Part shown: positions 44,601-53,129 of the stretch, piece after piece
Position numbering within the stretch: the stretch's first letter is position 1
How the letters are laid out: every line of letters starts with the position of its first letter
Assembly: GCA_016195025.1 (NCBI GenBank)
Contig: JACQAL010000016.1
Location: 1 to 64,000, forward strand
Source of the DNA: Bacteroidota bacterium
GTDB lineage: Bacteria; Bacteroidota; Bacteroidia; Palsa-948
Direction of reading: 5' to 3'
Length of the DNA: 64,000 nt
Notes under the pieces: generated by a model
Told to the model about the DNA's origin: nothing
Seen by the model: only the letters and a program-made list of their open reading frames with translations
Databases searched by the model: none
Position numbers and translations under genes: made by a program

Positions 44601-46742
44601 TCCTTTCGGATTAATCACGTACTGTTCGCTTAATGATGCGCCTTCCGATGGTGCAAGATGAATGTTTCCCGCATAGCAGCCCGTTGCGGAAAAAAACGGA
44701 TACTTTCCCTGGTGATTGTCGTAGTCCTCAGGCGGAAGAAGATTAAATTCCAGAATGGAAGAAGAAGAATGCCCGAAATAAGTAACGAGCGAAACCCCGT
44801 TGTTGATTAATCCGCGAATAGAATCGCTGTTGGAAGTTTGCGTGGGCGAAGAAGAATTTTTGCAGAAGCCGTGAACGTGCCCTCCGAAATAAATATTTTC
44901 AATAATGGGCTTGTAATCATTTTTCAACTCATTGCAAAATGTAAGTTGTTGCCCTGCATCTGCTCCTCCCGACATGTGAATCACTTCTTTGAACCATTCC
45001 TCGCGCGGGGCGTGTTCGTATTCATTCACCTTTGTTCGATACGTGTCCACATCAGCAATGCTTCTTGCCGCCAGCCGCCCGGTTGGAATGAGCGGCTTAA
45101 TTAAATTTCCGTTCAGCGAAGAAACAAGCATGTTGTCGCTGGCAGGATAAGCAATGGTAGGCACCAGGCAATTAGCATAGTTAGATAAATAATTTCCCCA
45201 ATCGGGGGGATTATACTGGTTGCGGCATTTATAATTCTCAATTGATTTTCCGATTAAGAAAAGTTCATGCGGCACGGAAGGAAAAGTATCCGCACAGTAT
45301 TTTGCAAAATGCCGGATGGCAAACGGATGCTTGGGAATTCCATAGGCAAACTGGTCATAGAGTTCCTCCATGTCGGCAAGCACCACATTACGCGAGCCGC
45401 CCTGCGCACTTGCACGGTAACTTTTATAACCAACAGCACCCGTGCTTCCGCTTCCCATTAAACTTTTATTAGTAACAATGATGAATGCCGAATCTGCCGC
45501 CTGCGAAAAATAATTGGTGAAATAGCCGCTGCTGTTCACGGGTTTGATTGAAGGAATCTTATAGTTACTGCTATTATCTGAAGTGAGCACGCAAAATTTT
45601 TCATCGGAAGAAATGGCTGGGCTTGGAATCAGAAATTCATACGAGCCCGAAACAACGGTTGCAGGAATTCTCAGGTTGTCAGTAAAATCATACAGGTAAA
45701 CCGAAGAACTCAGATTATTGAAACTTGTGAATGTAAAATTTGACTTTGCCTGAGTTGAATAAGGAACAAACATTTCGTAATAGGAAGCATTTCCAAGATT
45801 GGCGGTGTGCGGATATTTCAGCACAACATAGGGAACCGCCTGGTAAGTAGTGTTGACAATAGGCAAGGCATCAATTTTAATATCGGTGGATGCCCCGAAT
45901 TGAGAAGAGGGAATTGAAAAAGAAGAATCGTATAACTGGTATCCGTCAAACGCAGTGTCGGCAATAAGAATATATTGCGATAAATTGTTTTTATATTTTA
46001 TTTGCAAATGATGGTCGGGGAAATTGGCTTCATTATTCACTCCCATTACTGCAAGTTTCAGCAGCACGTTTTGCCCGGGATAAATATTGGAAGTATTGAA
46101 TGAAGAACTGAAACCGGGAGGAGGGTTGTTGCCATAGCCGAACTTATCTGCCGCCCATCCTTCCACCTCATCGTATTTCGGATAGGTTACATCATTGCTT
46201 CCTCGCTTGCCTGTATAATAATAAGAATGGTATTCATTTATTATTTCTTTCATGAAATAATTGCTCGCAGGATAAAAAGAAAAATTTGTATCGGAAGAAT
46301 CGGTAATTCGTTTATTAGTTGTGGAATTATTCCAGGTAAGAAAATACATGGAAGTATCGTTGAACAAACTATAATACGGGTTGGGCTGGCGCACCTTCAG
46401 GTTGTATAAATCGCCTTTGTAAAGAACCGAATCGAGCGAGCCGTCATTTTTTCTGCCGTAAAATTCTATGTAGTCATTTATATCGAAAGTATCGTTGTTG
46501 CCATTGTCCTTCACATAAATATATTGTTCCTGCCCTCTGAAAAAAATCTGGAACTTATGCAAATCAATATTCGAAACATTAATTACGGGGGAAAGCGTAG
46601 CGTAATCCAAACGGTAAATTCCGTTTTGCGCAACAGGGATTTTATAATACTGCTGCCCGTAATTTATCCATTCGTTCCAATGCTGCGCCAGGCAAAAAAC
46701 AGGAAAAGAGAAAAAGAGAAAAAAAGTAAACTGTTTTTTCAT
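41658..46742 (-). CDS. Gingipain-type C25 cysteine peptidase, PorU-like (probable T9SS sortase-related)
   Basis: 1694 residues from ATG 46740-46742, where the signal peptide MKKQFTFFLFFSFPVFCLAQ begins; a frame start at 46826 lies upstream of the TATCTTTA element at 46794-46801 and is unlikely. N-terminal beta domain ~20-420 (WINYGQQYYKIPVAQNGIY). The C25 caspase-like domain spans ~430-810, with catalytic His in LVTYFGHSSSS and Cys in FFSATGCYAGN. CARDB/Ig-like beta domains follow, then a FlgD-like module (NYPNPFSTSTRFVF) and the terminal QGYGKMYLIR. PorU is the T9SS sortase that cleaves sorting signals and attaches cargo; this long form with a PorV-like neighbour resembles what is called PorU2. 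Assignment as a sortase rather than a secreted protease is inferred. Confidence 0.8.
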   Translation of the reverse strand: MKKQFTFFLFFSFPVFCLAQHWNEWINYGQQYYKIPVAQNGIYRLDYATLSPVINVSNIDLHKFQIFFRGQEQYIYVKDNGNNDTFDINDYIEFYGRKNDGSLDSVLYKGDLYNLKVRQPNPYYSLFNDTSMYFLTWNNSTTNKRITDSSDTNFSFYPASNYFMKEIINEYHSYYYTGKRGSNDVTYPKYDEVEGWAADKFGYGNNPPPGFSSSFNTSNIYPGQNVLLKLAVMGVNNEANFPDHHLQIKYKNNLSQYILIADTAFDGYQLYDSSFSIPSSQFGASTDIKIDALPIVNTTYQAVPYVVLKYPHTANLGNASYYEMFVPYSTQAKSNFTFTSFNNLSSSVYLYDFTDNLRIPATVVSGSYEFLIPSPAISSDEKFCVLTSDNSSNYKIPSIKPVNSSGYFTNYFSQAADSAFIIVTNKSLMGSGSTGAVGYKSYRASAQGGSRNVVLADMEELYDQFAYGIPKHPFAIRHFAKYCADTFPSVPHELFLIGKSIENYKCRNQYNPPDWGNYLSNYANCLVPTIAYPASDNMLVSSLNGNLIKPLIPTGRLAARSIADVDTYRTKVNEYEHAPREEWFKEVIHMSGGADAGQQLTFCNELKNDYKPIIENIYFGGHVHGFCKNSSSPTQTSNSDSIRGLINNGVSLVTYFGHSSSSILEFNLLPPEDYDNHQGKYPFFSATGCYAGNIHLAPSEGASLSEQYVINPKGMIAFLASSGPATPQDSHTFNMEFYNDFCRKLYGSEVGKCIQYSIDSIEGNGGSESINATCLGLTLHGDPAIIIHASMYPDYAVDPTSVYFSPSYVSTDISTFTANVIVTNIGRATDDSVTVELKRIFADGTSVDTSKKIHPLYFRDTVKFIFPVDPLRGPGLNKFEVRVNAAHNPDENNAYANNDLTGNNAVPLLIYSGDVIPVYPYTYAIIPNDYVTLKAYTANPFAKSAQYIFEMDTTDAFNSPIKRTQYVTQAGAVVKADFHKWSPPFSKLDTSVYFWRVRRNDPDLQTYPWRESSFEYLPGKRGWGQSHFFQFTKGDKYKYILPNKPKRYFDLDYSVHSIEVKPINMVDWPYPNCSYMLVDGIQANYCTYVLASIPHVMIAVMDPLTGDAWYNPGGQPFYGSASVGPCNRYEFLTSAAVDQNSLANFLLNVVPAGYKIILYTSGNHNLGDLLGGNSPKTNPGLVQAFQSIGATQFSNIQNNLPYALVGRKGGIVAEAIGINSTDTSVFIKDTLIFKRESGNIYSEIIGPASKWNSLHWRYRAPSPPAQDSIKISVIGIRNNSTADTLIKNILKTSPDIFTLSQQINADTFPYLELRAWVKDSTKRTPDQLTYWRVYYDGVPELSLNPVKHYSFYTSPVQQGDSISMSVAIENIGDYNMDSTWVDFWVLDASRNKISEPSVKIPPLAIDSVFSPQVKFSTLPIPAGLNSLWVESNPFNSQHKPEQYHFNNIGTIPFLENADKINPLLDVTFDGVHIMNGDIVSAKPNVLIKLKDENTFLALNDPSAFNVSLKRPGSNNYDTISFGSNLVFYSAVLPNNSCKINYTPALPDGIYELKVQAKDRSGNKSGSSEYKISFEVINKPTVTNVMNYPNPFSTSTRFVFTLTGSVVPDYFKIQIMTITGKIIRELNKYELGFLHIGRNITDYAWDGKDEFGDQLANGIYLYRLQTQLDGKALEHRDTNADSFFTQGYGKMYLIR

Positions 46743-46830
46743 CGGTAAAATTCTAAACAAGCACTCAACGAGCCACTTCATCGAATATTGCTTTAAAGAT
46801 ACGAAATGTAATTCTTCTTTTAGCAAAATA

Positions 46831-46858
46831 AAAAAAGGCGGGAATATCCCGCCTTTTT
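46831..46858. terminator. Bidirectional terminator hairpin
   Basis: AAAAAGGCGGG (46832-46842), loop AATAT, CCCGCCTTTTT (46848-46858). Perfect 11-bp stem flanked by A- and T-runs; it isolates the C25 peptidase promoter from upstream transcription. Confidence 0.85.
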
Positions 46859-46872
46859 CTAAAAATATAATT

Positions 46873-47196
46873 TTATTGTATTATTAATTTCCCAGTTTCA
46901 AGAAGGGTTTGATTATTCCCGATGGCTATCGGGAGACAGATGGAAAACAGCCGTTCTTTACCAAAGCGCTGCAAGCGTCTGCCGAAACTGCGCAGGCGCA
47001 TTCCGAAAAGAGTACAGCGCATTCCCTTTTTAGTACTGCGCATGCCGAAAATAGTACAACGCATTTCTTTTTTAGTAATGCGCATGCCGGAAAGAGTACA
47101 GCGCATTTCCTTTTTAGTAATGCGCATGCCGAAAAGAGTACAGCGCATTCCCTTTTTAGTATTGCGCATTCCATGTTTCGTACTGCGCTGTTTCAT
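46873..47196 (-). pseudogene. Remnant of a T9SS type A sorting tail joined to a 21-bp repeat array
   Basis: The minus-strand frame of 107 codons first runs through the repeat array (heptads GMRNTKK, GMRCTLF, GMRITKK, EMRCTLS) and then ends RLFSICLPIAIGNNQTLLETGKLIIQ, written here in pieces: LPIAIG comes from a CCCGAT palindrome and TLLETGKLIIQ is the usual last strand of a T9SS type A sorting domain (compare EVATGKLIIQ in the 9005-10591 gene). The rest of a sorting domain is absent. I read it as a decayed 3' end of a secreted-protein gene next to an expanded repeat; a small translated protein cannot be excluded, but no promoter or ribosome site is evident. Confidence 0.5.
46917..46934. repeat. 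CCCGAT palindrome
   Basis: TCCCGATGGCTATCGGGA, an 18-bp palindrome with one mismatch. Same family as 63055-63074. Confidence 0.75.
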
Positions 47197-47200
47197 AGTA
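46996..47200. repeat. 21-bp tandem array 2 (about ten units, alternating A/B forms)
   Basis: Unit starts at 46996, 47017, 47038, 47059, 47080, 47101, 47122, 47143, 47164 and 47185 (the last is partial). Form A: GCGCATGCCGAAAAGAGTAC + A; form B: GCGCATTTCCTTTTTAGTAA + T; they alternate strictly over the first eight units, so the real period is 42 bp. Frames are open on both strands. The unit sequence is unrelated to arrays 1 and 3. It fills most of the gap between the PorV-like and C25 peptidase genes. Confidence 0.9.
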
Positions 47201-47447
47201 AAAAATCAAATTTTTCAACAATAACAATTAAAACCTAAAAACAATGCCCGGGCGTGAACAACAAGGGCAAAACGCTGTACCTATTTCTGCAATGGAATGA
47301 TTCTAAAAACCCGAACCGCATAGGTCCGGCAAACGCGTTGATTGCGATTGTGATTTGAGGAATGGCTGGAATAAAAAATCCCTTCTGCTCCTATGGAATA
47401 CGGAGTCCGTAACTTTATTCGGACAGATAATGCGGAAGGGATTTTTT
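47201..47447. other. Non-coding gap with a long branched hairpin (probable terminator of the PorV-like gene)
   Basis: At 47376-47444 AAATCCCTTCTGC pairs with GCGGAAGGGATTT (13 bp, one G-T), enclosing an inner hairpin GTCCG (47405) / CGGAC (47424). T-runs lie on both sides, so it could end transcription in either direction; on the minus strand it directly follows the PorV-like gene. From ~47250 to 47356 a short plus-strand frame (VNNKGKTLYLFLQWNDSKN, 33 codons from GTG) looks protein-like but is not recognised and may be a decayed gene fragment. Confidence 0.55.
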
Positions 47448-48518
47448 TTATTTCGCTTGCTTGTTAATATCGAGGCGCAATGAAAAAATATGCGAGTACA
47501 AAGCAGCCGACTGGTTGCCGAGATTGGTTCTTGCATAATCAATGCTGATTCGTTTGATGCGTATTCCCATTCCGAAATTCGGTTCCATCGTAGTCATGGT
47601 TTTTCCGGTTACATCCTGTTCCTGCTGAATGTTCATGACACCTCCGCGCAAAAACACAATTCCTTTATATCCTATTTCAATTCCCGCGTGCGGGTCAGCG
47701 CTGACGGGGTTGCTCTTGATGAGCACGTTCCGCATTCCGTCAAAAGTTATGTCGAAATTCAGTTCGGCAAGGGCGGTAATGTTTTTCATCATCGGAATTT
47801 TTTTTGCGGCTCCCACAATCAGGCGCGGCAAAGTAATTTCAATGGAGTTGGCAGGAAGTTCGTTTCCTGTTGCAATGAAGGCGTCTTTCATTTCATCCGA
47901 AAGATTAAAACTCCATGCATTGAATGTGGAAGTAACATCTCTCGCCATAGCGCCAAACTTCCAGTCCTTCCATTCATACTGCGCGCCCGCATCCAGACCA
48001 AAGCCCCATGCGCCCGCAAAGTCGCCAACAATCCTGCGGATAACTTTTGCATTCGCGCCCAGCCGAAGCCCTTTTATTTTCGGAGAGCGCGCATACGAAA
48101 GAAGAAACGCGTAATCGGCTGCGGAGAACTGGGTGATGCGGTCATAGTCAATGTTTCCTCCCGCATCAATCAGTTCGGTGGTGTTGGGAATATTATCCAC
48201 GCCAAAACGAATCACGCTGAAAGCAATGGCGCTGCTGCTGTCGAGTTTCCGGGCAACCGCCCCGTAATCGTATTTGGCAATGCCGGCAAAATATTCCGAA
48301 TGCATCAAACCCAACTGCAAATCATTTTTTATTCCGAGAAGCCCTGCCGGATTCCAGTAGCCGGAAGTTACATCTTCGGTGGTTGCCGTGCAGGCATTTG
48401 CCATTCCAAGGGCTCTGCCTCCCACTCCGATGGCAAGAAATTCATTGCTGTATTTGGGTGCCTGAGAAAAACTGAAAACAGAATTGATTACGCTGAGAAG
48501 TAAAAGAATTTTTTTCAT
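47448..48518 (-). CDS. PorV/PorQ-family outer-membrane beta-barrel (PorV2-like)
   Basis: 356 residues. Signal peptide ~1-19 (LLLLSVINSVFSFSQ). Mature start KYSNEFLAIGVGGRALGMAN followed by ACTATTEDVTSGYWNPAGL is the PorV signature; alternating beta-strands follow, with GGVMNIQQEQDVTG and terminal HIFSLRLDINKQAK. PorV is the outer-membrane shuttle that brings T9SS cargo from the translocon to the PorU sortase. Pairing with the PorU-like gene downstream (same strand, separated by array 2) supports a joint role. The usual PorV is ~390 residues; this shorter type resembles PorV2. No clear TAnnTTTG is seen upstream. Confidence 0.85.
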   Translation of the reverse strand: MKKILLLLSVINSVFSFSQAPKYSNEFLAIGVGGRALGMANACTATTEDVTSGYWNPAGLLGIKNDLQLGLMHSEYFAGIAKYDYGAVARKLDSSSAIAFSVIRFGVDNIPNTTELIDAGGNIDYDRITQFSAADYAFLLSYARSPKIKGLRLGANAKVIRRIVGDFAGAWGFGLDAGAQYEWKDWKFGAMARDVTSTFNAWSFNLSDEMKDAFIATGNELPANSIEITLPRLIVGAAKKIPMMKNITALAELNFDITFDGMRNVLIKSNPVSADPHAGIEIGYKGIVFLRGGVMNIQQEQDVTGKTMTTMEPNFGMGIRIKRISIDYARTNLGNQSAALYSHIFSLRLDINKQAK

Positions 48519-48591
48519 AGTTGTAAAAATAAAAATTATCTTTCGAAAAGCAATGCAGCGTCAACGATTTTTCGACCAAATTATTGTGCCA

Positions 48592-50214
48592 TCAATTAAT
48601 TTTTTTCCAATTATCTCCGCTTGAATAAATGAGGGCGGAATTAGGAGGAATTTCGTGCTTGAAAGTAAGAATATAAGAAGAGCCGGCAGAATCAAACTCC
48701 ACTTTATATTCATCGGTTTCATGCGATTTGGGCCAGCCCGCACCTGTGCTGAAGAAAGGAGTTTTTTTTGCAACTCCCTTCACTTCGATTTTGGCATCGG
48801 AAATTTTTGCCGACAAAATTGAATCAGCAGGCGATTCAAAATAATAACCGGCAATCATTTCTATTTTTTCCAGTGGAGAATTATACGCATAAAAAATATT
48901 CTGCTCAAAGGCGGAACGAAAAGCCGCAAGCCCATTGTAATAGGAAGGCAGCCCCAGCACATACACCCGCTCATAGCGAGGAAAGGGCTGATAATTCTGA
49001 ACAAGTTCAGCGCAATAGTTGTTTGTAGAAATCCAAACCGGAATTGTTTTTTCCAGCAGCACAAAGCATAAAATGGAATAAGCAGTAAGAAGAACCACAG
49101 AAAAATTTTTGAAGAGAAAATAACCGCACGAAGCAAGAAAAAAATAAAAAAAGAAAGATGCCGGATATCCATAGCGGTCGGGATAAATATATTTCAGGAA
49201 AGAAGAATCAATAAACAGCACAGGCAAAAGAAAAACAAGGAAGCAGGAAAAAATGGCAAGCAGAAAAATTCCGTCTTCTTTTTTTCTTTTCAAGATTTTC
49301 CAAAAGAAAAAACCAGCAAGCGAAACACCCGCCAGGAACAAAGCAATCACAAAAAAAATGTTTGCAGAAAAATTCCGGAGCAGCAAATCCAGTTCATCTG
49401 AAGAAAAATAGCGGTAGAAAAGAAAAAACTTTGCAAAATATTTCAAAATGGTTTTCGGAAAATTGAATGACTGTGAAATGTCGGCAAAAGTTCCATCGTG
49501 CCAAAGCCAGTGCCCGCTCCACAGATGATTCACAAAAAAATAAAAAACAATGAAAACTACTTGCGGAAAGATTATTCCGGAAAAAAATTTCTTTGCCGGC
49601 AAATTATTTTTCTGTGTTCTCCAAAAAAGGAAAAACAACACCGCATACGCTGCCGGAAGCACCAGCGCGGGTTCGTTTAAAAAAATTCCAATCAGGAATA
49701 AAACATGAAGTAAAATAATTTTTCGGGAAGAAGGTTTGTCTAAACTAGAAATGAAAATTAAAATTCCAAGATAGATAACCGATACATTAAGAAGCCAGCG
49801 CACGCTGATGGGCGCCCACAACACATCTTCGGTTTGAAAGGGAGAGATTAAAAAAATAAACGAAGCGAAGAAGGGAATCACCCTGTTTCTTTCCCCGGTC
49901 AAACTCATGATTATTTTTTCGGCAAGCAAATATCCGACAAAAGCATTCAACGCATGAAAAAATACAGAGGTGCTTATCCAGCAAACCGAATTTATTCCGA
50001 ATAAATAATAAAGAAATGAAAAAACAGGAAACCAAATCAGATGAGGCGGAGTGTGCTCATAAAAACTTGTAATGCATCCCGAAAAAAATCCATCCTTAAA
50101 CCAATATGCCTGTGAATAATTATCGGCAGGAATGAAAATGTGAAAGCAATTTCGGTAAACAAGTAAACACAATGAAAGAAAAAAAATAAAAATAAAAATA
50201 TTTTTCCTGGGCAT
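48592..50214 (-). CDS. Polytopic membrane protein, possible GT-C glycosyltransferase
   Basis: 540 residues with about ten to eleven hydrophobic helices between ~6 and ~400, then a soluble ~140-residue C-terminal beta-rich domain (VYVLGLPSYYNGLAAFRSAF). The first loop contains PADNYSQAYWFKDGFFSG and YEHTPPHLIWFPVF, a place where GT-C enzymes carry acidic active-site residues; FLNEPALVLPAAYAVLFFL resembles the O-mannosyltransferase/TMTC-like membrane core. Family not certain. A TATCTTTG element at 50226-50219 lies 4 bp from the ATG, which fixes the start and implies a leaderless mRNA. Confidence 0.65.
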   Translation of the reverse strand: MPRKNIFIFIFFLSLCLLVYRNCFHIFIPADNYSQAYWFKDGFFSGCITSFYEHTPPHLIWFPVFSFLYYLFGINSVCWISTSVFFHALNAFVGYLLAEKIIMSLTGERNRVIPFFASFIFLISPFQTEDVLWAPISVRWLLNVSVIYLGILIFISSLDKPSSRKIILLHVLFLIGIFLNEPALVLPAAYAVLFFLFWRTQKNNLPAKKFFSGIIFPQVVFIVFYFFVNHLWSGHWLWHDGTFADISQSFNFPKTILKYFAKFFLFYRYFSSDELDLLLRNFSANIFFVIALFLAGVSLAGFFFWKILKRKKEDGIFLLAIFSCFLVFLLPVLFIDSSFLKYIYPDRYGYPASFFFYFFLASCGYFLFKNFSVVLLTAYSILCFVLLEKTIPVWISTNNYCAELVQNYQPFPRYERVYVLGLPSYYNGLAAFRSAFEQNIFYAYNSPLEKIEMIAGYYFESPADSILSAKISDAKIEVKGVAKKTPFFSTGAGWPKSHETDEYKVEFDSAGSSYILTFKHEIPPNSALIYSSGDNWKKIN

Positions 50215-50218
50215 AAAT

Positions 50219-50226
50219 CAAAGATA
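50219..50226 (-). promoter_or_regulatory. TATCTTTG promoter element of the membrane-protein gene
   Basis: Minus strand TATCTTTG ends four bases before ATG 50214-50212. No clear TTG is found at the expected distance upstream. Confidence 0.5.
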
Positions 50227-50295
50227 TGGATTCGCAGGATATGAAATAAATCTTTCACTTGCCTTTTTCGTACTTTCGTATAATTTCGCTTTTCG

Positions 50296-51027
50296 ATGAT
50301 TAGAAAAAACATCCCCAACTTTTTTACGCTCTGCAACCTATTCAGCGGGTGCATTGCAATTGTTTTTGCCTTCGAAGGAAATTTAGTTTGGAGCGCTTAC
50401 ATGGTTGGATTTTCCTGCGTGTTTGATTTTTTAGACGGGCTTGTTGCGCGCGCGTTAAAAGTAAATTCCGAAATAGGAAAGCAATTAGATTCTCTGGCGG
50501 ATATGGTTTCGTTTGGCGTGGTGCCGGGAATTATCATCTTTCAATTATTAAAAATGAATGCCTCGCCTTCTTTTATTCATTTTTGGTTTGATGATATAAT
50601 CCCTGCAACAATTGCATTCATAATAACAATTTTTTCGTCTATTCGTCTTGCTAAATTTAATTTGGACACAAGGCAAAGCGATTCTTTCATTGGTTTACCT
50701 ACTCCGGCAAATACAATTTTTATTGCATCACTTCCAATTATTTTGCAAATGCAATATGACAATGAAACAATAAAACAATTTATTATCAATCCTGATTTCC
50801 TTATTTCCCTATCCCTAATTTCTTCTTTCCTCCTCATTGCTCCTCTTTCTCTCTTCGCTCTCAAGTTTAAAAATTTTTCCTGGGCAGATAATAAAGTGCG
50901 CTACATTTTTCTTTTGCTCTCAGTTGTTCTGTTGGTCATTTTTAAATTCATGGGTATTCCTTTAATAATAATTTTGTATATCGTTTTATCAATCATAAAT
51001 AATTTTGTCGCAAAAAAATTCGTATGA
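50296..51027 (+). CDS. pssA: CDP-diacylglycerol-serine O-phosphatidyltransferase
   Basis: 243 residues, about seven to eight membrane helices. The CDP-alcohol phosphatidyltransferase motif is complete: FDFLDGLVARALKVNSEIGK, then QLDSLADMVSFGVVPG (DGxxAR...G...D...D). The N-terminus IPNFFTLCNLFSGCIAIVFA is typical of PssA. Makes phosphatidylserine, the precursor of phosphatidylethanolamine. Stop overlaps the purS start by 4 bp. Confidence 0.93.
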   Translation: MIRKNIPNFFTLCNLFSGCIAIVFAFEGNLVWSAYMVGFSCVFDFLDGLVARALKVNSEIGKQLDSLADMVSFGVVPGIIIFQLLKMNASPSFIHFWFDDIIPATIAFIITIFSSIRLAKFNLDTRQSDSFIGLPTPANTIFIASLPIILQMQYDNETIKQFIINPDFLISLSLISSFLLIAPLSLFALKFKNFSWADNKVRYIFLLLSVVLLVIFKFMGIPLIIILYIVLSIINNFVAKKFV

Positions 51028-51278
51028 AATTTAAAGCAGAGATAAATGTAATGCCGCTAAAAGCATTGCTCGACCCACAGGGAAAAGCGGTAACAGGAAG
51101 CATGAAAAATATTGGTCTTTCCGAAATTCAGAATGTGAGAATCGGAAAACATATTTCACTGGAGGTTGAAGCGGAGGATAAAGAAGCTGCTCAGAAAAAA
51201 GTTGAAAGCGCCTGCAAAAAACTTTTGACAAATCCGATAATGGAATTTTTTGAGCTTGTGATTGAGGAAACGAAATAA
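51024..51278 (+). CDS. purS: FGAM synthase subunit PurS
   Basis: 84 residues, KFKAEINVMPLKALLDPQGK, then IGKHISLEVEAEDKEAAQKK and NPIMEFFELVIEE, the whole length of PurS. In the three-part FGAM synthase (PurS-PurQ-PurL), PurS bridges the glutaminase and synthetase; FGAM is the substrate of PurM at 30750. PurQ and PurL are not in the window. Overlaps pssA by ATGA; ends 2 bp before the convergent lepA stop. Confidence 0.9.
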   Translation: MKFKAEINVMPLKALLDPQGKAVTGSMKNIGLSEIQNVRIGKHISLEVEAEDKEAAQKKVESACKKLLTNPIMEFFELVIEETK

Positions 51279-51280
51279 TT

Positions 51281-53077
51281 TTAGTCCAGTTTCAACACCG
51301 CAACAAACGCGCTCTGAGGAATTTCAACATTGCCGATTTGTTTCATCTTTTTCTTTCCTTCTTTTTGTTTCTCCAGAAGTTTTCTCTTTCGGGAAATATC
51401 GCCTCCGTAACATTTGGCGGTTACATCTTTTCTGAGAGCGGAAATATTTTCGCGCGCAACTATTTTTGCTCCGATAGCTGCCTGAATCGGAATCTGGAAT
51501 TGTTGTTTCGGGATAAGTTCTTTTAACTTTTCACATAATCTTCTTCCGAACTCGTGCGCGTGGCTGCGGTGAATGAGAGATGAAAGCGCATCCACTTGTT
51601 CCGCGTTCACCAAAATATCGAGTTTCACCAAATCGGATTCGCGGTATTCAAGCGGATGATAATCGAACGAAGCATAACCTTTGGAAATGCTTTTCAGCTT
51701 ATCGTAAAAATCAAAAACAACTTCTCCGAGCGGAAGTTCAAAGGTTAATTCGACTCTGTCAGTTGTTAAGTAAACCTGGTTTTTTATTATTCCTCTTTTT
51801 TCCATGCAGAGGTTCATAATGTTTCCGATGTATTCTGATTTTGTAATAATGTTCGCTATGATGTACGGCTCTTCCACTTTTAAAATATAATTCGGCTCGG
51901 GCATTTCGGAAGGATTGTTCAGCAGTTTCATTTTTCCGTCCGTAGTGTAAATTTTATAACCAACGTTCGGAACGGTTGTAATCACATTCATATTAAATTC
52001 CCGATCCAAACGTTCCTGCACAATTTCCATGTGAAGCAATCCTAAAAATCCACAGCGGAAACCAAAACCAAGCGCGGCAGAACTTTCCGGTTCCCACGTG
52101 AGAGAAGCGTCATTCAATTTTAATTTTTCCATCGCATCGCGGAGTTCCGCAAAATCATCCGTACTCACCGGATAAATTCCTGCAAACACCATCGGCTTCA
52201 CATCTTCAAATCCCTGGATTGGCTCAGCAGAATTTTCCGAATGCGTAATCGTGTCGCCCACTTTCACTTCGCTCGCCTGCTTGATTCCGGAAATTACATA
52301 GCCAACATTTCCCACGCTTATTTTTTCCCGAGGAAGTTGTTTTAATTTTAAGATTCCAACTTCCTCCGCTGTGTATTCTTTTCCGGTAGCGGCAAATTTT
52401 ATTTTGTCGCCTTTTTTAATTTCTCCGTTGAATACGCGGAAGTACGCAACAATTCCCCTGAATGTATTAAACATCGAATCGAAAATCAGCGCTTGCAATG
52501 GCGCATCTGATTTTCCTTTTGGCGGAGGAATTTTTTCAATGATGGCAGAAAGAATTTCATCCACGCCCAATCCCGTGCGCGCGCTCGCTTTAATAATTTC
52601 TTCCTGCTTACAACCGATGATGTTCACCATCTGGTCGGCAACTTCTTCGGGCTTGGCGGCATCCATGTCAACTTTGTTCATCACCGGGATAATTTCCAAA
52701 TCGTTGTTCAGCGCGAGATACATATTGGAAATTGTCTGCGCCTGGATTCCCTGCGATGCGTCAACCAAAAGCAAAGCGCCTTCGCATGCGGCAATCGCAC
52801 GCGAAACTTCATAGGAGAAATCAACGTGACCAGGAGTGTCAATCAAATTCAAATAATATTTTTCTCCTTTATAAATATATTCCATCTGGATAGCGTGGCT
52901 CTTGATCGTGATTCCGCGTTCGCGTTCCAAATCCATATCATCGAGCACCTGCGCCATCATATCGCGCTTGTTAATTGTCTTTGTGATTTCAAGCAGGCGG
53001 TCAGCCAGCGTGCTTTTGCCGTGGTCAATGTGCGCAATGATGCAGAAGTTGCGGATATATTTTTGGTCAATGCTCAT
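51281..53077 (-). CDS. lepA: Elongation factor 4 (back-translocase GTPase)
   Basis: 598 residues, full length. G1 [16 protein letters not shown], switch region [17 protein letters not shown]3 DTPGHVDF, G4 NKVDMDAA. Domain II follows ([20 protein letters not shown]), then EF-G-like domains ([36 protein letters not shown]) and the LepA-specific C-terminal domain ([20 protein letters not shown]). Acts on the ribosome under stress or in initiation-complex biogenesis. Monocistronic on the minus strand. Confidence 0.97.
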   Translation of the reverse strand: MSIDQKYIRNFCIIAHIDHGKSTLADRLLEITKTINKRDMMAQVLDDMDLERERGITIKSHAIQMEYIYKGEKYYLNLIDTPGHVDFSYEVSRAIAACEGALLLVDASQGIQAQTISNMYLALNNDLEIIPVMNKVDMDAAKPEEVADQMVNIIGCKQEEIIKASARTGLGVDEILSAIIEKIPPPKGKSDAPLQALIFDSMFNTFRGIVAYFRVFNGEIKKGDKIKFAATGKEYTAEEVGILKLKQLPREKISVGNVGYVISGIKQASEVKVGDTITHSENSAEPIQGFEDVKPMVFAGIYPVSTDDFAELRDAMEKLKLNDASLTWEPESSAALGFGFRCGFLGLLHMEIVQERLDREFNMNVITTVPNVGYKIYTTDGKMKLLNNPSEMPEPNYILKVEEPYIIANIITKSEYIGNIMNLCMEKRGIIKNQVYLTTDRVELTFELPLGEVVFDFYDKLKSISKGYASFDYHPLEYRESDLVKLDILVNAEQVDALSSLIHRSHAHEFGRRLCEKLKELIPKQQFQIPIQAAIGAKIVARENISALRKDVTAKCYGGDISRKRKLLEKQKEGKKKMKQIGNVEIPQSAFVAVLKLD

Positions 53078-53129
53078 AAAAAGGACTGCGAATTTAATTA
53101 AAATGCTTGTAGAGTGGAAGAAATAAAAA

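Noticed and set aside
46996-47200. CRISPR array
   Set aside because: Units are contiguous with no spacers, of 21 bp, and no cas genes are present in the window; the same holds for 8803-8970 and 60314-60607.
47251-47356. A 33-codon GTG-started gene
   Set aside because: Looks protein-like but has no recognisable family, no promoter or ribosome site; kept only as a note in the gap entry.
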